Below are positions 23,205-33,200 of a stretch of 64,000 nucleotides of DNA, piece by piece. The notes below the pieces were generated by a model that was given only the letters and a program-made list of their open reading frames with translations, was not told where the DNA came from and ran no database searches. The stretch spans positions 21,520,129-21,584,128 of the forward strand of contig OY986968.1 in the NCBI GenBank assembly GCA_963920575.1, written 5' to 3'. The translations under genes and the position numbers were made by a program. Source of the DNA: Narthecium ossifragum. Lineage: Eukaryota; Streptophyta; Magnoliopsida; Dioscoreales; Nartheciaceae. The number at the start of each line of letters is the position of its first letter. Positions within the stretch are counted from its first letter, which is position 1.

Positions 23205-23371
23205 CCATGGATGCGGTGGTGAGGGCGCTGTGAGTGCTCAAGCCGGAGACGAAAGGGGCGGAGATCGATAGGAAGCTTTTAGAGGTGTTGAAGGCGATGG
23301 TGGGGTTTCAGAGGTGCCATATGACCAAGAAAACTATGAAGCCCCCATGTGAAGCTACAAAAGAAGAGTAA
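23205..23371 (+). pseudogene. DTW-domain pseudogene, C-terminal part
   Basis: It continues from 15655: TMDAVVRAL, an in-frame stop, VLKPETKGAEIDRKLLEVLK, AMVGFQRCHMTKKTMKPP, and a terminal stop at 23369-23371. This matches the conserved end of DTW proteins (calculated as the -STMEAV- to C-terminal helix region). The internal stop and the LTR insertion show that the locus is dead. Confidence 0.78.
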
Positions 23372-23789
23372 TGACAATGAAAAATACAAATCAAACCTTT
23401 GAATGCCTTTTTTTTTAAGCATTTCCTCCTTCGATTGAGGTATGTATCTTGATTCTTGATACCGCAAGCAATAGAATATTAAGGCAATTTTCTCTTTTCT
23501 CTTTTCACTTTTCACTTTTCACTTTTCTCTTTTTCTCATTCGATCCCTCGTCTCCGCCGCCATTCTCGTCGATCAACCACCAAAATCTTTCCATGATGTC
23601 CTTACTATCCCTTCTATACTGGTCTTAACCGACAACGAGCTCCCAACTTCACTTTTTCCTTTTTCATTTTTCTCTTTTTTCTTTCCTACTCTTTACACCT
23701 CTTTTCTCTTTTTCATTTTTCTCTTTTCTATACCTTTTATTATTATTATTAGTTGAGGCATAGGCTAGTGAAAAGCTGAAAAAACAACC
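23372..23789. other. Pyrimidine-rich non-coding interval
   Basis: Runs of 'cttttcacttttctcttt' at 23488-23535 and 23650-23730 dominate. No gene is seen. Confidence 0.5.
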
Positions 23790-24052
23790 AACATCAGGGG
23801 TTTAAACCACCCATGTCCCCTGACTCCCTCCCCCTGAGACCCCCAGTTGGACTGCCCCCTGAGGACCTTCCCAAAATTGCGCACACCACGTTCCCCTCGC
23901 AGCTCTTGCCAGCCTGTCTGCATCCAGATTTTCTACCCTTGGCACATAGCGAATATGGCACTCCTTCAGCTGCGCGGCACTCCAGCATAGACTCTGAAGC
24001 CGTCCCGTGAGAGCGGTAGGCCACTGCCGGCGCCCATTAACCTTTTTCTATA
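23790..24052 (-). mobile_element. RNase H-like retroelement fragment, minus strand
   Basis: The minus-strand frame reads RRQWPTALTGRLQSLCW, then QLKECHIRYVPRVENLDADR and LARAARG. The VPR-x2-N-x2-AD-x-LA pattern is the C-terminal part of the RVT_3 RNase H domain found in plant retroelements. Only about 60 residues remain. Confidence 0.6.
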
Positions 24053-24166
24053 CCTTAGTTTTTATATTCCAGCGCCAAGCTATCTTCTTATTAATATTAG
24101 AACCAGATATTCAACACATACCCATTGCCCTCGACTCCTTTGTGAAGCCCTCCCAATCTCCCAACA

Positions 24167-24680
24167 ATGGCGATAGCAAGCATCCATCTACTTCTCCTCC
24201 CTTTCGCACTGCTTCTCCTGATCACCCCCACCGCCATCGACAACAAAGCATACCCGACTTGTGGAACCATTGCGGTGTTGTACCCATTGAGCACAACCAC
24301 TGGCTACGGGCAACCAAACTACAACATGACGGGCTCCCTCTTCTTCGACTCTGTCAACGTCACCGCCTACGCCATCACCTCCATCAGCCCCCCCACCCAT
24401 CGCCTCATCATCCGCCCCGCCAGCCTCCGATCGCCCTCCAGATGCGAGACCACCAACTTCCCCTTCTACAACATCCAGCTCAACATCTCCCTCCCCTTCA
24501 ACGTCACCAGTAGCAACACCATCATGCTCCTCAACTGCACCACCGAGCTCCTCCAGCAACCTCTGCCACGTGTACGTCAACGCCACCGTTGACGCCACTC
24601 CGTGCCGCGCAAGCCCCATCTGCTGCACCTTCGTCGCAGGGGAGGGAAGAAGGTATCCAGTAATTAAGATGTGGGAATAA
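24167..24680 (+). pseudogene. Wall-associated-kinase-type extracellular (GUB_WAK) protein, frameshifted
   Basis: A hydrophobic signal-peptide-like start (MAIASIHLLLLPFALLLLIT) is followed by a Cys-containing galacturonan-binding-like domain: YPLSTTTGYGQPNYNM, AYAITSISPPTHRLIIRPAS, RCETTNFPF and SSNTIMLLNCTTELL. Such domains form the cell-wall-facing part of WAK receptor kinases. After about residue 130 the frame breaks. The next frame carries the expected continuation SNLCHVYVNATVDATPCRAS, PICCTFVAG, ending at 24680. The transmembrane and kinase parts are absent. It could be a secreted WAK-like remnant, but the frameshift argues for a pseudogene. Confidence 0.72.
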
Positions 24681-25158
24681 GGGTATTTTAGTCATTAAAT
24701 AATCATAACTAATCATAACTGTCTTAAAAAATGATGTAAAGGTTTTAAATAAAATGAAGGTGATGTACAGGTTAATAAGTTTCATTAAATTGATGTAAAC
24801 ATCGATTAACTAAATTATAATTCGGTTATTCACGGCACTTTTTCTTTTCTCGTCCAAGACAGACGTGTTGAACCGCCACGCCACCTATAACGCGTGGCGT
24901 AATCCTAATCCCTAAATCCAAGCCCAATCCAACGGATAGATCTTATCTAGTACTTTAAGATTATGTTTAGCTACTAGATAGTCAGCCAGCGAGTAGAGCC
25001 ATAAAATCCCTTCGGTGGGGCATCAAACACGCCTTCCTCTACGTTTCTTCCAATCCTCCAGCTCTTCAACGCGCCTTTTTTATCAGCCCCTCCCTCCTAT
25101 ATGAGTTATTAGCTCCACCACAACTGCTTCACCGTATTAATCTCAGATCGCTCGCCGG
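24681..25158 (+). promoter_or_regulatory. Upstream region of the U-box gene
   Basis: AT-rich DNA to about 24830, then mixed sequence leading to the ATG at 25159. An imperfect inverted repeat 'cgccacctataacgcgtggc' lies near 24878. No certain TATA box or transcription start can be assigned. Confidence 0.4.
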
Positions 25159-27300
25159 ATGATGACCACCGCCGCCGCCGCCGTTGTGTCGCGGCGGAGA
25201 TCGCCCCTGGCGGGGGCGTTCTTCGCCCCGAGGGACCTCACCGACCTCGCCCTCCTCCACGCCGTCACCGCCCTCGCCGCCGACCTCGTCTCCTTCGACT
25301 TATCTTCGTTCCATCTCCAGCGCCGGAACACTCGGTCCCTGGTCCGGAAGATCAAGGTGCTCGTTTCGCTCTTTGAATCTCTCCGTGACTCCTCTTCTCC
25401 GGCTCGCCACGGCCGCCCCCCGGCTTCGTCTGTGGCTCTGTGCCTCAAGGAGTTCTATATCTTCGTCTACCGCGCGAAGGCTCTCCTCGAATACTGCGCG
25501 CAGTCCGGCCGGCTTTGGCTCCTCCTCCGAAACGACGCTGTCTCCTCGCACTTCCACGATCTTGAGCAGGAGTTGTCGACGCTGCTCGATGTCTTCCCCT
25601 TGAAGGACATCGACGTCGCCTCCGACGTGAAGGAGCACGTGGAGCTCGTCCGGGAGCAGTGCCGGAGATCGAAGCTCTTCCTTGACCACAACGACGAGTC
25701 CCTCCGCCGGAAAATCCAATCTTTTCTACATGAATTCGAGGCCGGAACCGTGCCAGATTCGGCAGAGCTGAGCGCCACCTTCGTCGATCGCCTCGGGATC
25801 CGCGACGCCGCCGCGTGCCGGGAGGAGATCGAATTATTAGAGGAGCAGATCTACAACCAGGAGGAGGATTCCGACCTACTCGTGGTCAGCGGCGTCGTCG
25901 CGCTTACCCGGTATTGCAGGTTCTTATTGTTTGGATTCCAGAAAGAGGTCGATGGGAGGAGGAGATCGAAGAATGGAGTAACTAGGTATGGGCCCGAGGA
26001 GGAAGAGAAGAGCTCGGTTGCGATGCCGAAGGAGTTCTGCTGCCCGATCTCACTGGATCTCATGAGAGACCCGGTGATCGCCTCCACCGGCCAGACCTAC
26101 GACCGGGCCTCGATCACCCGGTGGATAGAGGAAGGCCACGTCACCTGCCCCAATTCCGGGCAGGTGCTCACCCACACCGATTTCGTCCCCAATCGAGCTC
26201 TGCGCAATCTAATGTCCCAGTGGTGCGCTGCCAATGGATTGCCCTATGATTTCCGCGAGAGTTCCGATGAGAGCGTCGCAATCCCGACCGCCACCAAGGC
26301 CGTGGTCGAGGCCAACCGGGCGACGGTTGGGATTTTGGTGCGCCAGCTATCGGATGGCTCGGAGGACGCGAAGACGATCGCGGCCGGTGAGTTGCGGTTG
26401 TTGGCTAAGATTGGTGGCGAGAACCGTGCTTGTATCGCGGAAGCCGGGGCGATCCCGTTGCTCCACTGTTTGGTCTGTTCATCGAACCCGGCGACCCAGG
26501 AGAACTCGGTGACGGCGATGCTTAATCTCTCGATCCACGATGAGAACAAGGGCAGGATTATGGAAGAGGATGGGTGTTTGAGATCAATCGTCGAGGTATT
26601 GAGGCGTGGGTGGACGACGGAGGCGAGGGAGAACGCCGCAGCCACTCTGTTCAGTCTCTCAGTTGTCCATGGCTACAAGAAGAGGATCGCGGATGAGCCG
26701 GAAGCGGCGGAGGCCTTGGCGGCGCTGTTGATTGGAGGGAGCTCGAGAGGGAAGAAGGATGCCGTGATGGCTCTATTCAATCTCTCCACCCATGCCGAGA
26801 CTGGAGAGAGGATGTTGGATTCAGGAGCGGTGGGAGCATTGGTGTGCGCTTTGAGATCGGAAGGGGTGGCGGAGGAGGCGGCTGGCGCCTTGGCGTTGCT
26901 TGTTAGACAGAAAGTCGTGGCGGAGGTGGTCGGGAGGGATGACGCCGCGGTTTCGAGCTTGGTTGGGCTGATGAGGAGCGGATGCCCCAAGGCGAAGGAG
27001 AATGCCGTCTCGGCATTGAACGCGATGTGCAGAAGCGGCGGAGCCGCCTTGACCGAGAGGGTGGCGAGGATGCCGGCATTGGGTGGCTTAATTCAAGCAC
27101 TGCTGTTCACCGGAACAAAGAGGGCGCGGAGAAAGGCGGCCTCACTGGCGAGGATGTGCCATAGGTGCGAGACATCGGCGCCGCCCGAAGGCAGATGGGG
27201 TATGGAGTATGCATTGGCGAGGACCAATTCGTTTCGGGGGGCTGGCGGCGATGTGTCCGTAGTCTCCATTCCGGTGGCCATATCGGTGCCGGCGTTGTAG
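25159..27300 (+). CDS. PUB17: U-box domain E3 ubiquitin ligase with ARM repeats (PUB17-like)
   Basis: An intact intronless frame of 713 residues. Residues 1 to about 280 form the plant UND region; its start (SRRRSPLAGAFFAPRDLTDL) and LVRKIKVLVSLFESL resemble PUB17. The U-box lies at about 290-362: PKEFCCPISLDLMRDPVI, STGQTYDRASITRWIEEGH, CPNSGQ, PNRALRNLMSQWC. This fold recruits the E2 enzyme without zinc. About 385-690 are Armadillo repeats (EENAVTALNLS-type units such as NSVTAMLNLSIHDENKG and KKDAVMALFNLS) that bind substrates. PUB17 (ACRE276) acts in immune signalling and cell death; that role here is by homology. The family length (about 670-730) fits. An in-frame second ATG follows directly. 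The gene is GC-rich, unlike the transposon DNA around it. PUB16 is the main alternative name. Confidence 0.95.
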   Translation: MMTTAAAAVVSRRRSPLAGAFFAPRDLTDLALLHAVTALAADLVSFDLSSFHLQRRNTRSLVRKIKVLVSLFESLRDSSSPARHGRPPASSVALCLKEFYIFVYRAKALLEYCAQSGRLWLLLRNDAVSSHFHDLEQELSTLLDVFPLKDIDVASDVKEHVELVREQCRRSKLFLDHNDESLRRKIQSFLHEFEAGTVPDSAELSATFVDRLGIRDAAACREEIELLEEQIYNQEEDSDLLVVSGVVALTRYCRFLLFGFQKEVDGRRRSKNGVTRYGPEEEEKSSVAMPKEFCCPISLDLMRDPVIASTGQTYDRASITRWIEEGHVTCPNSGQVLTHTDFVPNRALRNLMSQWCAANGLPYDFRESSDESVAIPTATKAVVEANRATVGILVRQLSDGSEDAKTIAAGELRLLAKIGGENRACIAEAGAIPLLHCLVCSSNPATQENSVTAMLNLSIHDENKGRIMEEDGCLRSIVEVLRRGWTTEARENAAATLFSLSVVHGYKKRIADEPEAAEALAALLIGGSSRGKKDAVMALFNLSTHAETGERMLDSGAVGALVCALRSEGVAEEAAGALALLVRQKVVAEVVGRDDAAVSSLVGLMRSGCPKAKENAVSALNAMCRSGGAALTERVARMPALGGLIQALLFTGTKRARRKAASLARMCHRCETSAPPEGRWGMEYALARTNSFRGAGGDVSVVSIPVAISVPAL

Positions 27301-27910
27301 CTAGGAAGGAATTCCTGTTCGTTGTATGTTTGGTTGTTTGACGGTGGTTGTACCATTCTTTTATTCAAGCAGAGAAATGAATCTATACTGTAACTATATT
27401 ACATACTTGAATGGAAAAAAAGAACATGGATCACTTTTACAGCCTTATTATTTGAGTTTGATGGTTTTTATGTTTTGTCTAAATTGTTGTTCCATGCAAA
27501 GTTTGAGATTGATAATTAAAGAGCAATTAGGGCTTTGATGCTAATTGGCACATTGTGATCTGTGTTAACTCAAAAACTTAGTGGTTTTCTGGTTAAAGAT
27601 CTCAAGGCAAGAACTTGTAGTTAGCTTAATATTTACTAGTAATTAATTTGTAGTAATAACTAGTCTATTGGTATTCTCTTATCTTTTTTTTTCGGTTAAG
27701 AAGAACAACCTTCGTTCTTTACTAGTTCAAAGTTTGTTAACAGAACAATCTAATAATCCTGCAGCTAAGAATTAAGAAGGCAAATTTAGGAGTGCCTACG
27801 CTATCTTCAAGACAATCTGTTGTCATGGATGTAGACGTTAATCCTGATGAACCTAATAAACACTAGCTGATAGACACGTGGCCTTCTAACATAAGTTTAA
27901 GTTTCACTTA
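27301..27910 (+). other. 3' flank of the U-box gene
   Basis: AT-rich sequence after the stop codon that probably contains the 3' UTR. AATAAA-type signals are not clear. No other gene is seen. Confidence 0.4.
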
Positions 27911-28125
27911 AGCCCTCATTTGATTGAGGGATAATCTGCTATCCCCTTACCCTCATTTTTTATCCAAATATTAAAATAATGATTACGAAATTATCACTAT
28001 TCCACCTACATCATCCCTCTCCATTTTTTCTTTACCCCATTCATTAACCTCACTTTTTCTAACCCCATCTAACCCTATCCCCTCTTACCCCCAAAAAAAA
28101 CTTATCCTCATACCAACTAAGAGGT
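27911..28125. mobile_element. Possible MITE with imperfect terminal inverted repeats
   Basis: The left end 'gccctcatttgattgaggga' and the complement of the right end ('gacctcttagttggtatgag') are similar. The interior of about 170 bp is non-coding and rich in ccc/cct. The target duplication is unclear. Confidence 0.35.
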
Positions 28126-28533
28126 CTAGTCCTGTTCATAAATAGTTATCATTCACGACATGGATTGCCATCCCGGTGACACACGCTGTGGCGGCAGCAT
28201 GCTGGCACGGTACGTGTGTCGACGGCACGAATGCATGCCACGCCCCCTTACCATTCTCCTTTTTTTCCTCCTCCTACTTCTTCTTCTTGGCACAGTTCGA
28301 GGGGTTTCATGCCGCTAACCCCCTGGCACAGTACGCACCAACCGGCACGCACAGTGCCAGACCAGCACGAAAATCCATGATTCACTGACAGTCATGGATG
28401 ACTTGATCATTTTCATTCTTTGAAGATAAACTCAACATATGAACAAATTATCCAGAACACGAACTGAGTTCATAATTACATCTACAAACTGCATGTATTA
28501 TTAATGAGCATTTATTTATGTATATACTGACAT
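28126..28533. other. Intergenic, nothing recognised
   Basis: Contains repeated 'ggcacggtacg' and 'tggcacagtacgcacc' phrases at 28203 and 28323. There are only short frames with no domain. Confidence 0.4.
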
Positions 28534-28774
28534 GACATGTGCATTACACATGCCCAAATAGATAGTGAATTATCGATCTTTCATGTAGTCCATCGATAGT
28601 GGTATACAAATGGACTAGATTAATGAAACAGTATCTCACTACCAATTGAATTATTCATCTAGTCCATTGATAATGAGATACTGATGGACTCCATCAACCA
28701 ATCGATACCTCATTACTGACACAATTCAATCGGTAGTGAACTATCAATTTGATGACATGTGTATTACACATGCC
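28534..28774. repeat. 21-bp palindromic direct repeats bounding a 199-bp segment
   Basis: 'gacatgtgcattacacatgc' at 28534 and 'gacatgtgtattacacatgc' at 28754 differ at one base and are spaced exactly 220 bp. Each contains a near-perfect palindrome (CATGTGTATTACACATG). The segment between holds repeated 'tcactaccaattgaa'-like and 'tagtccattgata' phrases. It may be a small non-autonomous transposon. Confidence 0.5.
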
Positions 28775-29000
28775 ACTTGCCTATGTAGACAAAACTTTTT
28801 TCATTGTTGATTGTAGATCACAAGTCAGCATGAACAATTGGAAGTTTTCTTTCCTCCTAAAAGAGAAGGCTTCCTGACTACCGTGCGAGACTCGGATGCT
28901 AGATTGCAAACTTATTCCACGTTTGTTGTCTTTCCCACTGAATGTTCGCTTGAGAGTTCAATATGACCGCTTTTTTCCCTACCAATGACTCAGTGTAGAG
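28775..29000. other. Intergenic, nothing recognised
   Basis: No coding or structured signal seen. Confidence 0.3.
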
Positions 29001-29137
29001 TCACGTGTTCAACATAATATAGAGACTACCGAAATTTAGAAGTTTCAACGTAATACTTTGCAGAAACTTCACGTGTTCAACATAATATAGAGACTGCCGA
29101 AGTTTAGAAGTTTCAACGTAATACTTTTGCAGAAGCT
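29001..29137. repeat. 68-bp tandem duplication
   Basis: Copies start at 29001 and 29069 (both 'tcacgtgttcaacataatat') and differ at a few bases. Confidence 0.85.
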
Positions 29138-30231
29138 GCTCCCATCAAGACTCAAACTTGTGGTCTCCATAAAGGTCACAATCTCTGCAGAGCAGGATCT
29201 ATCTCAGACCTGGTAAGGTCAGGTGATGCCTTCGGTTAGCTTCCATTTCACGTATGAAAGTGGTACTTAATTTACTGAAAGAGCAGCTTATGCACAATTT
29301 ACATGTGGACCATCTCAACTATAGTTGAGTTTCTACTCGAGTCCGTCATGGAAGACGAAAAATAAACACTCATCAGCAAATTTCCAGCTTTATAATAAAG
29401 AGCGAGAAATAGACCTTTTACAGCTTCTATGCTGCTGATAATCATCTGATCTATGGGAAGATAATTGACGCCCTTAAAAGAGCATCAGATGTCAATCTTC
29501 ATGACAGAGGACCATATCACCTAACCATCCTGGACAATACTAGGCAATTTCTGCAGGAAAGAAGTGAAAATGTTACTGCCATTCTAGAAGCAAGCAAAGT
29601 AAATGCACGGGGCATACTTTCTTCAGATTAAAAAGTGATTTCATGTTCTTCCCATCCCTCCAGAAAAAGAAAAGCTTATCTTAGATGTCTTAAAAGTTTC
29701 AGTTGCCTGAATCAAAAGTGCCGAAGTGATGATTTCTTAGAACTCAACTAACACAAGTGCTCAAATTCAACACAACTGTCTACTGGATGACAATGTCAAT
29801 TTGTTATGCTCTTTTTTTGCGGGGTCAATATTGAGCATTTTAACCATGATATGGGCTCCTACATTTGACAATCAATTCAAAAGAAGCCGAGCAGCTGGTT
29901 GAAGATGGGGCAAGTGCCCCACATGTGCTAAGCATATGCCAATCATATATTTCCCTATCCGAGACACAAACCCATGACCACTTTTCACATAAAAGAATTC
30001 TATTGTTGAGGTGCAAACCACCTTCCTGATATATATTGGTCTTGGAGTTTCCACTCTAACTACATATAACCAGGATTGAACTTAAACAAGATCAGTTTGA
30101 TGCACTTGTCTTCCATTCCTATTTTCTCAATCTTATTTGCTTAAAACCCAGCAGAGTATTGAAATGCAAGTCTGATCAATTAGCAGTGCCTTACAGATTT
30201 CCTCCATGGAGAAACCCGAGTGTAGATATCC
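29138..30231 (-). other. 3' flank of POLD3
   Basis: Non-coding AT-rich sequence downstream of the POLD3 stop codon (minus strand). It presumably includes its 3' UTR. No separate gene is recognised. Confidence 0.4.
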
Positions 30232-33200
30232 TTAGATCTTCTTGAAGAAGGCCAGAATGTTCCCTTGCTTAGCATCCTTCCCAGCACCCTTTGCAGTTTT
30301 CTTGCTCCCAACTTTGCTCACTGGATTAGATGGGCCATTGCTCCTAGCTACCACTCCATTATTACCAATAGGAGGCCTGACAATGTAGACCAGAAATAAT
30401 GAGTAATTTAACTTTTATTGCAAGATAACCAAACCATAGGGCAAAAAACAGCAAAACCTATTTGGAAACCAATAACGTATGCAACTATCTACATGAAAAA
30501 AGACGGCTGAAAACTTCATGTAGACACGATATCCTCAGACCCCACAACTTCAGTTTAGATATTTCCTTCAGATTTATCTAATTGGAGAGAAATGAAACAA
30601 AAATTAATTTTAGATGTTTTACATTGATCAGGACTATACATAGGAAGAAGACTGAACGCATATTACACACTGATCGGGACTATACATAGGAAAAGGATCG
30701 AACGCATAGCTCCATCGCTCTGATTCGATCAGAAACCAGCATACATATCATGCCAAGGCCAAAAACAGAAATAACAAAGTATGTTAGAATGTACAAGCAA
30801 TTTGATTACGTGCACAAACATATCCCTAGTCTTTTTACTCATAGACTTCAGCAAATACATTTAGATTTGTCGATTAGCCCATGCTGAAAAATTTGCAAGC
30901 TGACAAAATGAGAACCTAGCTGAATGAATTGTAGATTGCAACATGTATAATCTCAACAGCGATCAAGTAGAGTGTGAAGCATCTATATTCAGCCTAAACT
31001 CCATTGGTTCCTAGGAACGATGCACGAGGAATAATTTATGCAGTGATATTTAATGTAACACCACATGCATCATACAAGCATTTGAAGGACAAATATAGAT
31101 GAGATAAACAATAAACTTTCAAACACATTTCTCAAAAAATGCTTGGCAGCTATGTAAATTGGCTACATTGCTTTGTTAAGACATGAGAATAACATGACCA
31201 TTCATTCAAAACAAGGACCTAAAAGATATCAAAGCTTGTACAAGTTCAAACTGCAACTAGCACTCATTTGTTTTATCTACTATGGTCCTACCTTTTCCCA
31301 GGGTCAATGGTGGTCGTGTCCTTCTCGGTGTTTTTACCCGCAGCAGCTTCCTCCCAAACAACATCAGTCACTGGAAACCAAAGAGATTATATCAGCTTGC
31401 AACGAAACGTTTTGACATCCATGCACGTTTTTCTATTCATGAAAGCATAAGATAGCCCTTCTTCAACAAAAACCAATGCCATCATAACACCAGAGCAGTG
31501 GTCAGAGCAGGAACAAAACCCTGTACCAAAAGTCTAATTTTGAAAATTATACCTTTGTCATGCACAACCACTCATCAACCTCCTAGCAATAAGTCCATGG
31601 AACAGAGTTGGTGTAGCATTTCTAATTACAGGGTTAGATGTTTTGAAATATGTTAAAGGCATTACATAAACACCAGATAGAACAGAGGGCTAAAGGGTTC
31701 TCAATTATACAGCAACAACTAATTTAGACAATAGGCCAGGATCAACTCACAAGTTGGGTTCACTAGCAACAGCCACTTCCATACTCTTTAGTAGCCTCTT
31801 CACACTCTTTATTTGCCTTTTTCCTTCATTTATAAAAGTCACATTTCCGAGTCATAAAACAAACCGGCAAGACTGAAAGTACGTCCTACTAAATAGCTTC
31901 AGGACTTACCAATCAACTAGGACGCAATCTACTAAGCTGGCATATATCAAGAATCCAATAGTAAATGTTAACTTTGCCTTCAGATCCAAGGCATTTTACT
32001 GGACTGCTTCTGGTAAATACTACATAATCTAAGTCAGAACTGTCACTAGAAACTATCACAGAATCTATCTGAGATAAGCAAATGGGCTAACAAGTATGCG
32101 ACAAATATTAGGGAAAAATTAGTATGATCATTTCACTTCAAAAAGCTATTTCGTATCAAAGCACGTTAATTAATTCACTGAGGGTGCGTTTGGCACCGCC
32201 GGATCCCGGTGGATCCGCGGGATCCGGCGGATGGGCGGATCCCCGCGCGGATCCCAGAAATCGAGACGAGCGGACCCCGATTTGGAATCTGCTCCGGCGG
32301 ATTCCAAATATCCCATTCCGCGGATCCCGCGGATCCGCTGGAGCCAAACGGCCCCTGAATTACTAGCTAGATCCATAGAAAGTATGATGGATAAGATTTT
32401 CTAGGCATCAACAAAAAAAAAATTCTCATTGTTGAAGCCAATTCTGAAACCAAGATTACTCTCTTATCAGAACCAACGTTTCTACTCTCACTGCCAAGAC
32501 CATGTGAATATGACTTCTAGGTAAGAGAGCTACAGAAACATCCTTCATAAGCAAATTTAAGGATTAGGGTGATGTGTAAAGTCAACTGTTCATCAGCTGC
32601 AGTTACATGACAAGTCAAAAGAGGATAAAGTGTAGTATACCTTCTCTTCCTCGCTCATCAACCTGTGTCTTTAAAACTTTTCGCCTTTGAGGTGAAGTGG
32701 AAATGCATGTAGAGTCATTCTTCACACTTTTGTCAACCTGTTCATCCAGAAAGGTTTTTTTACTCTTCTCTTGCAAGGAAATTCCAGAAGGTGTGCTCTT
32801 CATTTCAGCTTTTACTGATGAAATTTCAAAGTTTCTCTCTGTAGAGCCTTCTTGTTTGACCTTCGTCTCATCTTCTTTTGGCTCTTCAAAGTTCAAATTC
32901 TTTTTCTCTAGAACCAGGCCTTGAGCTTTGCTCGCCCCATTTGGAGGATCTGGAGAAGCAAGACTCACCACATTTTCCTCCTCGTCCTCGTCTGAATAAT
33001 CTATTACAATCTTTCTCTTTCTACTTCTTCCACCATTTTTCTCCCTCTTACATATTACATCACTTCCATCATCATCACCACTGCTTGCAACATCTGTCGC
33101 TTCAAGTGCACATATTTGAGCTTCGGCAGATACTACGTATGAGAAAGATCATCAGAAGGAAACAAATCAGAGGGGCACATATCATGCAGCAGTATACTAC

